DNA of 46,635 nt, taken from the NCBI GenBank assembly GCA_947486185.1, contig CANKTH010000029.1:1-46635 (forward strand). Direction: 5' to 3'. The stretch is from Deltaproteobacteria bacterium. GTDB taxonomy: Bacteria > Myxococcota_A > UBA796 > SXON01. The notes under the pieces are model-generated. The model was not told where the DNA came from, searched no databases, and saw only the letters and a program-made list of their open reading frames with translations. How positions within the stretch are numbered: position 1 is the first letter of the stretch; every line of letters starts with the position of its first letter. Shown here one piece after another: positions 33,114 to 41,220 of this stretch. Position numbers and translations under genes: made by a program.

Positions 33114-34951
33114 TCCTCTTCCTCCTTCTTGGGTGCAGCCCCGGTACCTGGGTCCTCGATCCGGCGAGCTGCGATCCTCGGCTCCTCGAGCCGGGCGAGC
33201 TGCGGGTGCGTCGGATCCCTTGCGGCGAGGAGGTGCCCGCCGGGGGTGAGGGGCGGATTGGCGACTGGCTGATCGAGAATGCGTACGCCCGTTTTGTGGT
33301 GAGGGACGTTTATGCCCCGCTCACGGAGCTGTCCGGCGACGGCGGCACGCTGGTGGACGCGGCGGTCCCCGGCGGCACGGACCTCTTGATGGAGCTCACG
33401 CCTGCTGCGGATCGAAGCGCAATCGAGCCCGTCACGCGCGACACGGAGGCCGCGCTCGAGCTACCGGGCGTCGCCTACCTGCTTGGGCCGGACGATCGGG
33501 CGCTCCGTGTGGAGGCCGCTGAGGCGCGGGTCCTTGCGCGGCCGGGGGTGAGTAGAACGGGCCTGACCTGGCAGAAAGATGGGGCTTTTTTGGGCGTCGA
33601 TGCCGGCGATGGTGTGAGTACGGGGGTCACGTGGGTCACGGAGCTCCGCGCGGTTGCGCTGACCCCGGAGGCGTACTGGCCGGACGGGGAAGACGTAGCG
33701 GGTGAGGCGGACGCCGACGTGGTGGTGGCCAGCGTCGCAGGTGAGCCGGTCGCGCGGCTCACGGTCGTGGACGGCGCGTACAGCGGGCGGGTGCCGGCGG
33801 GGGCGACGCTCTGGGGCGAGAGGGAGGGCTGCGTCTATGAGGGGTTGAACCTGGTGGAGTGCGGCGGCTTCACCGTCAGGGTGACGGATGAGCTGGGCCG
33901 CGACCTCGCCGCCACCGTGCTGGATACCGGCGGCGCGGCGGCGTGGCCCCTGCCGCCCGGAGGTGGGCGGGCGCCGGTGGGGCCCGGGGCGCGTGCCCTG
34001 ACGGTGTGGGCGGGTCCCGCGTACAGCACCGCCGAGCTGTGGTTCTCGGGCGGAGAGGCCGAGGCTCGGGCGGTGCTGCACGCGGCCTTCGACCTTCAAC
34101 ACGAGGGCACATGGCTCCTTGCCGACCTCGCCCGGGAGGTCGCGCCGGACGTCGATACCGAGCTCGCGCCGCTGGACGCGCTGGCCGAAGCGCGCGCAGA
34201 GGGGGTCGGCGTGGTGGTGCTGCTGGTGGACGACGAGATCACCCAGTACACGCCGGCGGTCGACGATCCCTTGCTGAGCTTTTCGGGGTCTCGCGCCCAG
34301 AATGTGTGGTCATGGGATTGGAGCCCCACCAACCGGCGCCCCGCCCACGGCGCGGTGGACGGCGCGGCGCTGTCCGCGCTCGACCGTCTGACCATGTCGG
34401 AAGGTGCGGCGGCGAACCAGCGTTTGACGGTGGTTACCGCCGACTGGCTCACCGAGGCGTTCGAGGAGGTGCCCGAGCCGGCCCGCTGGGACCCGCGCCC
34501 GACGGCGCTCTGGCTGGCCGGTCCCGAAGAGGTGCCGGCCTTCCTCGATCTGGTCGCCCGTCGCCACGACGTGGCGCCGGTCGGGCCGCGGACGTGGCTC
34601 CGTCTCGACGCCTGGCCGAACGTGCCGGAGGCCGAGCAGGCGATCCTGGAGCGGCAGGTGGTCGCGGGAAATGGGCCTCGAATCCAGACTCGAGCGGCTG
34701 CGCTGCCCGATCGCGGCGTGTGGGCGGTGGAGGTGGTCCCTGAAGGGCCCGCGTGGATGGCACTGGAGCGGGTGTGGCTTCACTGGGATGAGGGCAGCGT
34801 GGAGCTTCCGACGTCAGGGTCGCCGGTTCATGCCGATCTTCCGCTCCGCGCTACCTGGATCTGCGCCGAGGTCCGCGGCCGCCGTGCACACCCGACCGTG
34901 CCAGGCGAAGCGTGGGCCGTGGACGCCCCGCTTTGGCTTGCCGACCCCTGA
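33110..34951 (+). CDS. Large hypothetical lipoprotein with probable CTG start
   Basis: 613 residues if translation begins at CTG 33110. The first ATG/GTG/TTG in this frame is GTG 33206, which would cut off ILFLLLGCSPGTW, a clear lipoprotein signal. The frame is open back to 33077 with no other start codon. CTG 33110 overlaps the previous stop as CTGA, and GGAGG lies directly upstream. The mature protein opens with a Cys-containing IPCGEEVPAGGEGRIGDWLIENAYARFVV, then beta-rich regions (about 180-290) and an alpha/beta-like C-terminal half; no family was recognised. The end overlaps the glycosyltransferase start (TGATG). Confidence 0.7.
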   Translation: MILFLLLGCSPGTWVLDPASCDPRLLEPGELRVRRIPCGEEVPAGGEGRIGDWLIENAYARFVVRDVYAPLTELSGDGGTLVDAAVPGGTDLLMELTPAADRSAIEPVTRDTEAALELPGVAYLLGPDDRALRVEAAEARVLARPGVSRTGLTWQKDGAFLGVDAGDGVSTGVTWVTELRAVALTPEAYWPDGEDVAGEADADVVVASVAGEPVARLTVVDGAYSGRVPAGATLWGEREGCVYEGLNLVECGGFTVRVTDELGRDLAATVLDTGGAAAWPLPPGGGRAPVGPGARALTVWAGPAYSTAELWFSGGEAEARAVLHAAFDLQHEGTWLLADLAREVAPDVDTELAPLDALAEARAEGVGVVVLLVDDEITQYTPAVDDPLLSFSGSRAQNVWSWDWSPTNRRPAHGAVDGAALSALDRLTMSEGAAANQRLTVVTADWLTEAFEEVPEPARWDPRPTALWLAGPEEVPAFLDLVARRHDVAPVGPRTWLRLDAWPNVPEAEQAILERQVVAGNGPRIQTRAAALPDRGVWAVEVVPEGPAWMALERVWLHWDEGSVELPTSGSPVHADLPLRATWICAEVRGRRAHPTVPGEAWAVDAPLWLADP

Positions 34952-36099
34952 TGCGGGTCCTGCACGTCACTCCTTATTATCCTCCAACCTGGGCTTATGG
35001 GGGGATCCCCCGGGTGGTGGGCGGCCTCGCCCGCGCCCAGGCCGCGCTCGGCGTGGACGTGAACGTCTGGACCACGGACGCTTATGACGCGACACGCCGT
35101 TTCGATGGTCCGGAGCGCCGGGTTGAAGCGGGGGTGACGGTGTGGACCACGCCAAACCTCTCCAATCGGCTGGCGTGGGCGCACCAGCTCTTCTTGCCCC
35201 AGGGCGCGCCGCCGCTCGCCGGAGTGGACCTGGTCCACCTTCACAGCCATCGCCATCTGCTCAACTATAAGGCGGCGAAAGCGGCACAAGCTTTGGGGTT
35301 GCCGCTGGTGATGACCCCCAACGGCAGCTTGTTGCGGCACGAGCGGAAGCAACTCCTCAAGGCGCTCTGGGACCCGCTGGTGGACGGCGACCTGCCGGCG
35401 CGCGCCGACGCGGTGCTGGCTACGAGCCGCGCCGAGGTGCGGCAGTGTCTGGAGGCGGGGCTCCCGGCCGCGCGGGTGTTCCAGGTGCCGAATGGCCTCG
35501 ATCTTGGCGAGTTTGAGCGGCTGCCACCGCGCGGACGCTTCCGCGCGCGCCTGGGCCTGGGGCCCGACGTGCCGTTGGTGAGCTACCTGGGCCAGGTGAG
35601 CCCTCGAAAGGGGGTGGACCACCTGGTTGCGGCCTTTGCCGAAGGGGGTTTGAACGCCGAGCTCGTCGTGGCCGGGCCCGCGCGTGGCATGGCCTTGCCC
35701 AAGACGGTGCGCACCACGGGCACCCTGTCTGGAGCGGAGCGACTCGAGCTACTCGTGGACACGGATGTGCTCGCGTACCCGTCGACTGCCGAGGTGTTCG
35801 GCCTCGTTCCGTTCGAGGGGCTCCTGTGTGGCGCGCCGGTGGTGGTGGGTGACGACTGCGGCTGCGGCGAGCTCGTAGCGGAGGCGGGCGCGGGTCGGCT
35901 GGTGCCTCATGGGGACGTCGCGGCGCTCCGCGACGCGTTGGCGGGCTTGCTGGCGAATCGGCGCCTGTCGGGGGAGATGGTCGAGCGCGGGCGGCGTTAC
36001 ATTCGGGAGAAGTTGGATTTTGGTGTGGTGGCACAGCGCACTGTCGAGATCTACGAGCAGGTGCTCGGTGCGCGCCGGGCCGGGCGGGGAGCACATTGA
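34951..36099 (+). CDS. Glycosyltransferase family 4 protein
   Basis: 382 residues from ATG 34951. GT-B fold: N-terminal VLHVTPYYPPTWAYGGIPRVVGGLAR, linker VPNGLDLGEFERLPP, and C-terminal donor-site block AEVFGLVPFEGLLCGAPVV with the two Glu of the EX7E motif. It transfers a sugar from a nucleotide donor to a glycan or protein acceptor in the cytoplasm. Its start overlaps the preceding lipoprotein stop by one base. As the first gene of the glycosylation locus it may act on the nonulosonate-containing glycan, but the acceptor is unknown. Confidence 0.9.
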   Translation: MRVLHVTPYYPPTWAYGGIPRVVGGLARAQAALGVDVNVWTTDAYDATRRFDGPERRVEAGVTVWTTPNLSNRLAWAHQLFLPQGAPPLAGVDLVHLHSHRHLLNYKAAKAAQALGLPLVMTPNGSLLRHERKQLLKALWDPLVDGDLPARADAVLATSRAEVRQCLEAGLPAARVFQVPNGLDLGEFERLPPRGRFRARLGLGPDVPLVSYLGQVSPRKGVDHLVAAFAEGGLNAELVVAGPARGMALPKTVRTTGTLSGAERLELLVDTDVLAYPSTAEVFGLVPFEGLLCGAPVVVGDDCGCGELVAEAGAGRLVPHGDVAALRDALAGLLANRRLSGEMVERGRRYIREKLDFGVVAQRTVEIYEQVLGARRAGRGAH

Positions 36100-36191
36100 G
36101 TGAGAGGGTGGCGGCGTTTGACCCGATCGCGTCCGGCGGCCCGGTCCCCGGCCTGTTGGCGCGCCGTCACCGGCGCGGCTAAGGCGCCGCC

Positions 36192-37469
36192 ATGTCGCGC
36201 CCCGTCGTGCCGCCGCGCCTCCACGCCGCCGACCTCCGGATCCTCGAAGCCCGTGCGCCCAACTTTCTGCGTTGGTTGGCAACTGCCGCGCCCGCCGTAG
36301 TGTCGCGTAGCCCGCACGGGGCCCGCCAAACCCTCGTGCTCGATGGCATCCACCTCGCCAGCCCTCTGAACCCTGCCGCCGAGGCAGATTTTGTCGCCGA
36401 CCAGGCCCTTCCCCGCCGCGTGGCGCACGCGTGGGTCTACGGCACGGGAAACGAGCTCATTCGCGCCGCGCTGGCCCGGGCCGACAAGCTCACCGTCGTG
36501 GGCCTCTCTGCCCGCGCTTCTGCCGCCCAGATCGCCGAGACCCGGCCGAGCTGGCTCGGCGACCCGCGCGTCAGCCTGCTCTCGCCCCACGAGGCGCCCA
36601 CCCCCCAGACGCCTCGCCTCATCGCCGCCGCCGAGCTCCGGATGGCCGACATCTCGCCGATCCGTGATCGCCTGCTCTTCGCCCAGGCTCGCGCCAGCCA
36701 GGACGCCTTTTTAGGCGCCCGGGTCGCCCGGCGCGAGCAGGTGGGCCGCGCCAATCGGGCCCGGTACCCGGAAGATGCACCCGTCTCCTCGATCTTCGGC
36801 GCGGGACGCGCGTGGGCGGCGGTGGCGGCTGGCGGCCCCACGCTGCTCAGCGGGTTGGCTTCGTTCGCGGCGCGCCGCGCCGAGGGCACGCTGATCGCGG
36901 TGAGTACCGCCCTTGTGCCGCTGCTGCGCGCCGGCGTCCCACCGGACGTGGTGGTGATGGTCGACCCCCATCCGGCCCTCGGTCGGCACCTGGATGGGGT
37001 GGATCCGGAGGTGATACGCACCATACCTCTCGTGTACGCGCTCGACCTCCACCCCGATGTATTGGCCCGCTGGCCGGGGCCCCGGCTCGCCGCCCTGCTC
37101 GACCTCCCAAGTTACCAACCGCTCATGTCGGATCACCCCATCGGCTCGCTCTTCTGCTCGGGCACAGTCACGCACGCAGCGCTCGATCTCGCGGTCAAGA
37201 TGGGTGCTTCGGATGTCGTGCTTCTAGGTGCCGACCTCGCATTCCCGGGCGGGCTCAGCCACGCCGAAGGCGCCGTTTTTGAGCGCGCTCCGGGGCCCAT
37301 CAAGGTGCAGGTGGAGAGCGTTAGCGGCACAAGTGTCGCTACCGATGTCAATCTGCTGAGCTACCTCCGCGCCATGGAACAGTACCTCGAGAAAACGCCG
37401 AACGTACGCTTCTGGAACACCAGCACCACCGGCGCCCGGATCGCCGGCGCGGAGCCTTATCGCCCATGA
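36192..37469 (+). CDS. DUF115/Maf-like protein (putative nonulosonate glycosyltransferase)
   Basis: 425 residues. The centre matches the DUF115 (MptE-like) domain used by Maf flagellin glycosyltransferases: SIFGAGRAWAAVAAGGPTLL, IAVSTALVPLLRAGVPPDVVVMVDPH, SLFCSGTVTHAALDLAVKMGASDVVLLGADLAFPGGLSHAEG. Maf proteins transfer pseudaminic or legionaminic acid to Ser/Thr of flagellin or other surface proteins. The usual GxGPSL is altered to AGGPTL. The neighbouring pse genes support this role. No flagellin gene is in the window, so the target is open. It overlaps the next small gene by ATGA. Confidence 0.8.
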   Translation: MSRPVVPPRLHAADLRILEARAPNFLRWLATAAPAVVSRSPHGARQTLVLDGIHLASPLNPAAEADFVADQALPRRVAHAWVYGTGNELIRAALARADKLTVVGLSARASAAQIAETRPSWLGDPRVSLLSPHEAPTPQTPRLIAAAELRMADISPIRDRLLFAQARASQDAFLGARVARREQVGRANRARYPEDAPVSSIFGAGRAWAAVAAGGPTLLSGLASFAARRAEGTLIAVSTALVPLLRAGVPPDVVVMVDPHPALGRHLDGVDPEVIRTIPLVYALDLHPDVLARWPGPRLAALLDLPSYQPLMSDHPIGSLFCSGTVTHAALDLAVKMGASDVVLLGADLAFPGGLSHAEGAVFERAPGPIKVQVESVSGTSVATDVNLLSYLRAMEQYLEKTPNVRFWNTSTTGARIAGAEPYRP

Positions 37470-37708
37470 ACCTCGCCGAACGGAGTCTCGCTACCGCCCA
37501 ACTGTTCCGCCTCGCTCGGGATCCGGAAGGCCACCAGCAGCTCGCCGAAGTGTGCGCGGCGATTGAGCAGGCCCTCGGCGAGGGTCGCCCCGTGCCCGGT
37601 GCCACCGCGCCGGTGCTCACCACGCTGGTCAACGCGCAGGAACGTGGCGATCTTCTCCTCGTCGCCGACCTGCTGGAGTATGTGCTCGTGCCGTCTTTGA
37701 GGCGTTGA
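37466..37708 (+). CDS. Small protein coupled to the DUF115/Maf-like gene
   Basis: 80 residues, helical, with no membrane segment or signal. The C-terminus LLVADLLEYVLVPSL is the most structured-looking part. It starts by ATGA overlap within the end of the DUF115 gene, so the two are almost certainly translated together, and its third codon positions are G/C-rich as in its neighbours. I do not recognise a family. A chaperone, adaptor or oligomerisation partner of the transferase is a plausible but unproven role. Confidence 0.72.
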   Translation: MNLAERSLATAQLFRLARDPEGHQQLAEVCAAIEQALGEGRPVPGATAPVLTTLVNAQERGDLLLVADLLEYVLVPSLRR

Positions 37709-37714
37709 GCGCCC

Positions 37715-38359
37715 TCACCCCTTCCGGAACAGCCACCACGTCGCGTCGTCCCAGCCGCTGGTGGGCTTCCACAAAAAGCCCACCTCGATCACCGAGAGAT
37801 CGGGGAAGCGCTCCAGGTAGGCCAGCCCGAAGTCGCGTTTCCAGAGCAGTCCTCCGTGCCCACGATACGGAGCCTCTTCGGGCTGCTGCGAAAAATATTC
37901 GATCGCAAGCACATATTTGCGGGCCACCCGATGCACCTCGTCGAGGGCGCGATCGAGGTCGGGAGGCGCCACATGGATCAGCACGCCGCAGGTAAACACC
38001 AGGTCTATGCTTCGATCAGCAAAAGGAAGTGCCGCCAGCGTCGCTTCGTGAAGCCGGGTTGGCTCCACCACTGCGTCCTTGAGCACCGTCGCCCGCGCGC
38101 GAGCGTTGGGCTCGATGGCAAAGAGCTCAGCGCCGCTCATTGCGCCCAGGGCACGTAGGTTGAGCCCAACATTACAGCCACACTCCAGGATGCTCTGCGG
38201 CGGGTCGCCGTCGGTGTGCCGCAGGATCGAGGCAAAGGCGCGTACCCGGTCACGCTGGATCGTGGGGGTAGGCGCGTTTCGTTCAACATAAGCGTCCCCG
38301 AAGGCGCCGGTCCAGGCGGCGAGCTGCGGGGTGGAGGGGGGGGGAGGAACGTGGGCCAT
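37715..38359 (-). CDS. Pseudaminic acid biosynthesis-associated methylase
   Basis: 214 residues from ATG 38359. It opens with QLAAWTGAFGDAYVERNAP, the distinctive N-terminus of the methylase family associated with pseudaminic acid clusters, followed by a class I SAM site ILECGCNVGLNLRAL and DLVFTCGVLIHVAPPDL. Probably methylates the nonulosonate or a precursor or product of it. A longer open frame upstream (to 38608) runs antisense through spsF and is not credible. It is convergent with the 80-residue gene and divergent from spsF. Confidence 0.85.
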   Translation of the reverse strand: MAHVPPPPSTPQLAAWTGAFGDAYVERNAPTPTIQRDRVRAFASILRHTDGDPPQSILECGCNVGLNLRALGAMSGAELFAIEPNARARATVLKDAVVEPTRLHEATLAALPFADRSIDLVFTCGVLIHVAPPDLDRALDEVHRVARKYVLAIEYFSQQPEEAPYRGHGGLLWKRDFGLAYLERFPDLSVIEVGFLWKPTSGWDDATWWLFRKG

Positions 38360-38456
38360 ACCCGCACGTACACCTCTCCGCTGGCGGAGGCCACCTCCGC
38401 GTGGCGATGACCTCCGAGGCGACTTAGCTGGGCTGGCAGGTTCGTTTGGCGGGGGA

Positions 38457-39182
38457 ATGCGAACGGTCGCGATCATCCAGGCTCGAATGGGGAGCACCCG
38501 CCTCCGGGCGAAGGTGCTCGCGGTCGTGGAGGGGGCCACGGTGCTCGCCCACACCGTCGCCCGGGCTCGCGCGATCACCGGGGTCGACGAGGTGCTGGTG
38601 GCCACCACCGTTGGCGAGACAGACGACGCCGTGGTGGCCGAGGCGGAGCGGCTCGGGGCACCCTGGTGGCGGGGCAGTGAAGACGATGTTCTAAGTCGTT
38701 ATGTCGGCGCTGCCCGGTCGAGCGGCGCCGATCGGGTGGTGCGGATCACCTCGGACTGCCCGCTCCTCGATCCCGTCGAATCCAGCAAGGTGATCGCCGC
38801 GCTCACCGACGACTTCGACTACGCCTGCAACACCCTCGAGCGCCGTCATCCCCGCGGCCTCGACACCGAGGTTTTCACCCGCGCGGCCCTTGAGCGCGCC
38901 GCCGCGGCGGCTACGACCCAGCGGGAGCGGGAGCACGTCACGCTCCACCTCTACGAACACCCGGCGTCTTTCCGGGTCCTTTCGGTGCGGGGCGACGTGG
39001 ACCACTCCACCCATCGTTGGACGGTGGACACCGCCGAAGATCTCCAGCTTGTACGTGAGGTCTACGCGCGCCTTGCGCCCCGTCACGGGCCTCTGTTTGG
39101 CATGGCGCCGATCCTGGAGCTCCTCGAGCGCGAGCCCTGGATCGCCGCGCTCAACCAACACATCGAGCAGAAACGGGTATGA
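38457..39182 (+). CDS. spsF: SpsF-type cytidylyltransferase
   Basis: 241 residues from ATG 38457 with GGGGGA just before it. It opens with VAIIQARMGSTRLRAKVL, then DVLSRYVGAARSSGADRVVRITSDCPLLDP and RWTVDTAEDLQLV, all SpsF/CMP-KDO-synthetase-like blocks. In pse or sps clusters this protein takes the place of PseF, activating the nonulosonate as the CMP sugar. It is distinct from classical PseF, which begins with an IIPARGGSKR-type motif. Divergent from the methylase. Confidence 0.85.
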   Translation: MRTVAIIQARMGSTRLRAKVLAVVEGATVLAHTVARARAITGVDEVLVATTVGETDDAVVAEAERLGAPWWRGSEDDVLSRYVGAARSSGADRVVRITSDCPLLDPVESSKVIAALTDDFDYACNTLERRHPRGLDTEVFTRAALERAAAAATTQREREHVTLHLYEHPASFRVLSVRGDVDHSTHRWTVDTAEDLQLVREVYARLAPRHGPLFGMAPILELLEREPWIAALNQHIEQKRV

Positions 39183-39303
39183 CCGGCGCCTCACCCAATG
39201 CCCCGGCGCCGGCATCGGGCCGCACATGCTCGACGCGGTCGTCGGCCGCAGCTTAGGCGCCGGCGTGCACGAACGTGCACCGCTCACCTGGGAGCTCCAC
39301 TGA
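39179..39303 (+). other. Possible displaced N-terminus of the following methyltransferase, in two other frames
   Basis: ATG 39179 opens a short frame MTGASPNAPAPASGRTCST that stops at TAG (39254-39256), while a second frame reading HMLDAVVGRSLGAGVHERAPLTWELH with strong G/C third positions stops at TGA 39301-39303. The downstream methyltransferase frame begins TPSGIVLDPTYGF, which resembles the region after a zinc-binding CxxC pair in related enzymes. Two single-base losses would join the three pieces. Alternatively these are unrelated short frames. Confidence 0.35.
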
Positions 39304-40193
39304 CCCCCTCCGGCATCGTACTTGACCCTACCTACGGCTTCCGGCGGCTCGACCCGGTGCCCTCAACCGCCGAACTCGACGCCTTCTACACCGGCTCCTA
39401 CATGGAGCTCATCGACGCGGGTGGCCGCGCCCCCGAGCTTCGCCGTCTTCTGGCCGGCGGGGCCGAACGCGACGCCGAGCTGGCCTGGATCCGCCGGACG
39501 CTCTACGCCGACGTCGAGGAGGCGGTGCGCGGCCGCGACGGCGCCTTGGGGCGGCTCCTCGACATCGGCTGTGGAACGGGTGATTTTGTGGAGTTCAGCG
39601 GCGAACAAGGCTGGGACGCTACCGGGATCGAGCCCTCGCGTCTGGCCTCCGAACGGGCGCGTTCGCGGGGCTTGAACGTGTTTTCGGGCACGCTCGAGCA
39701 GGCGGTCGCCGCCCACGCGGGGCCCGCGTACGACACCATCACGATGCTCTACGTATTGGAGCACGTGCCCGATCCCGTCGCGTGGGTGAGGAATGCGCGT
39801 AACATGTTGGTTCCTGGCGGAAGATTTGCGGTCGTGGTGCCCAACGACTTCACCGAGCTCCAGGCGGCTGCGGCTACCGCAATCGGTGCCGAAAAACCCT
39901 GGTGGGTGGCCGTACCCGACCATATCAACTACTTCGATTTTGCCTCGTTGGAGCGGACGTTGGTGGGCGAGGGGTTTGAGCTCATGGAGCGGAACACCAA
40001 CTTTCCCATGGAGCTCTTTCTGCTGATGGGCGACAACTATGTTGGCCAGCCTGGTGTTGGTTCCGTCTGTCACGCGCGTCGCAAACAGCTTGAGGCATCG
40101 ATGCCGACGGCGCTGCGGCGGTCGCTTTATCGGAGCTTTGCGGCGGCGGGTATGGGCCGCAGTTGTATCGTGGTGGCGCGGAAAGCGGGCTGA
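39300..40193 (+). CDS. Class I SAM-dependent methyltransferase (sugar-type), start uncertain
   Basis: About 297 residues from the earliest plausible point. PTYGFRRLDPVPSTAELDAFYTGSYMELI, then motif I LLDIGCGTGDFVEFSGEQGWDATGIEPS and DTITMLYVLEHVPDPVAWVRNARNMLVPGGRFAVVVPND, typical of methyltransferases in surface-sugar loci. No ATG/GTG/TTG lies between 39198 and the conserved part; CTG 39300 overlaps an upstream TGA (CTGA) and has GGGAG five bases before it. ATG 39198 would add an Arg-rich stretch without a coding pattern. Its N-terminus may be damaged. It is convergent with pseG. Confidence 0.72.
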   Translation: MTPSGIVLDPTYGFRRLDPVPSTAELDAFYTGSYMELIDAGGRAPELRRLLAGGAERDAELAWIRRTLYADVEEAVRGRDGALGRLLDIGCGTGDFVEFSGEQGWDATGIEPSRLASERARSRGLNVFSGTLEQAVAAHAGPAYDTITMLYVLEHVPDPVAWVRNARNMLVPGGRFAVVVPNDFTELQAAAATAIGAEKPWWVAVPDHINYFDFASLERTLVGEGFELMERNTNFPMELFLLMGDNYVGQPGVGSVCHARRKQLEASMPTALRRSLYRSFAAAGMGRSCIVVARKAG

Positions 40194-40206
40194 ACGTCCT
40201 CGTTCA
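40191..40206. terminator. 6-bp hairpin joining two convergent stop codons
   Basis: TGAACG and CGTTCA pair around TCCT. The methyltransferase TGA forms the left base of the stem and the pseG stop (TGA on the minus strand) the right. No T run, so a weak bidirectional signal at best. Confidence 0.3.
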
Positions 40207-41220
40207 CATCGCCGCCAGCGCCGCCGCCACCCGCGCCGCACCCTGCCCGTCTACCCGCTCCCGTCCTCGCTGGCGGAGGTCGCGCCGCTGCGCTGAATCA
40301 GCCGCAAACCTTGTCAAAATCTCGGTGCTCTCCGCGCGCCTCGCGGCGAAGGCCTGGACATCGCCGAGCCCCACGGCGAGCCCGGCAGCGACGACGACCG
40401 CGTGGTTGGCGACCTGGTTGGCCACGGTCGAGACCAGCGCCATCGGCACCCCCAAATACGCCATCTCCCAGACCGAGCTGCCTGCCGCGAGTACGCCGAG
40501 GTCCGCGGCCGCGGCGATCTCGAAAAAGTTGGGAGGATCGATATGAACCTTCAGAGCAGACGCAGAGAGCTCGATTGGCCGGGCGGCGGGTCCGAGCACC
40601 ACGTGCACCTCTTCGAGCCCCGCGTCGAGCAGGCACTGCGCGGCCGGCGCGCTCAAACTCGCGGGATCCGCGCCGCCAAAGTTCACCAACGCGGTGCGCG
40701 CGTGCTCCGGAACCGTCATCGGGGCTCGCCGCACCCCGCGGAGCTCCCGACGCAAAAGGGCGTAAGCAAGCCCTACCAACACTCCCCCGGTCGCGTTGGG
40801 GTAAAGCTCCGTATGCCCGTGGAGATTCTGGTTCAAGACCAGCGCCCGGATGGGCCCATCTTCCCCGTCATCGTCGAGCAGCAGCACCCGAAGGCCGGCA
40901 TCCACCAGACGATTGGCGTACCGAGGCCCAAAAGCGTAGCCGTCCACCACCACCCGGGCGCCGAGGGTCTGAGCCAGCTCGATCGTCCACTCCTGGTCGG
41001 CGGCGCTCCCCGGAGTCACCTCCGCCTCCACCACCATGACCCCCTCCTTCTCCAACCGAAGCCGTGCGCGTGGCGGCAGCGCGACCGTCGCATACACTAC
41101 GGTGTTCCCCCGATCTTGCCACGCCTGCGCGAGCGCGAGGCAGCGGAGCACATGCCCCATCCCTATCGTCGCGCCGGCGTCGGCCCGAATGAGCAGCACC
41201 CCGTCGGCGCCGGCGTTCAT
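40204..41220 (-). CDS. pseG: UDP-2,4-diacetamido-2,4,6-trideoxy-beta-L-altropyranose hydrolase
   Basis: 338 residues. Removes UDP from the altropyranose intermediate in pseudaminic acid synthesis. GT-B-like fold with the PseG opening LLIRADAGATIGMGHVLRCLALAQAW (conserved Gly-His pair), a GARVVVDGYAFG block, and the nucleotide-binding DLGVLAAGSSVWEMAYLGVP. Starts by ATGA overlap with pseC. The minus-strand order is pseB, pseC, pseG, matching the first, second and fourth steps of the pathway; the acetyltransferase (PseH) for step three is absent here. Confidence 0.9.
   Translation of the reverse strand: MNAGADGVLLIRADAGATIGMGHVLRCLALAQAWQDRGNTVVYATVALPPRARLRLEKEGVMVVEAEVTPGSAADQEWTIELAQTLGARVVVDGYAFGPRYANRLVDAGLRVLLLDDDGEDGPIRALVLNQNLHGHTELYPNATGGVLVGLAYALLRRELRGVRRAPMTVPEHARTALVNFGGADPASLSAPAAQCLLDAGLEEVHVVLGPAARPIELSASALKVHIDPPNFFEIAAAADLGVLAAGSSVWEMAYLGVPMALVSTVANQVANHAVVVAAGLAVGLGDVQAFAARRAESTEILTRFAADSAQRRDLRQRGRERVDGQGAARVAAALAAM

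Noticed and set aside
36118..36146. Promoter with TTGACC before the DUF115 gene
   Set aside because: No acceptable -10 hexamer at 16-18 bases; left uncalled.
38360..38608. Extended start of the pse-associated methylase
   Set aside because: The added residues run antisense through the spsF start and lack any pattern; family members begin near the WTGxFGDxYxERN motif.
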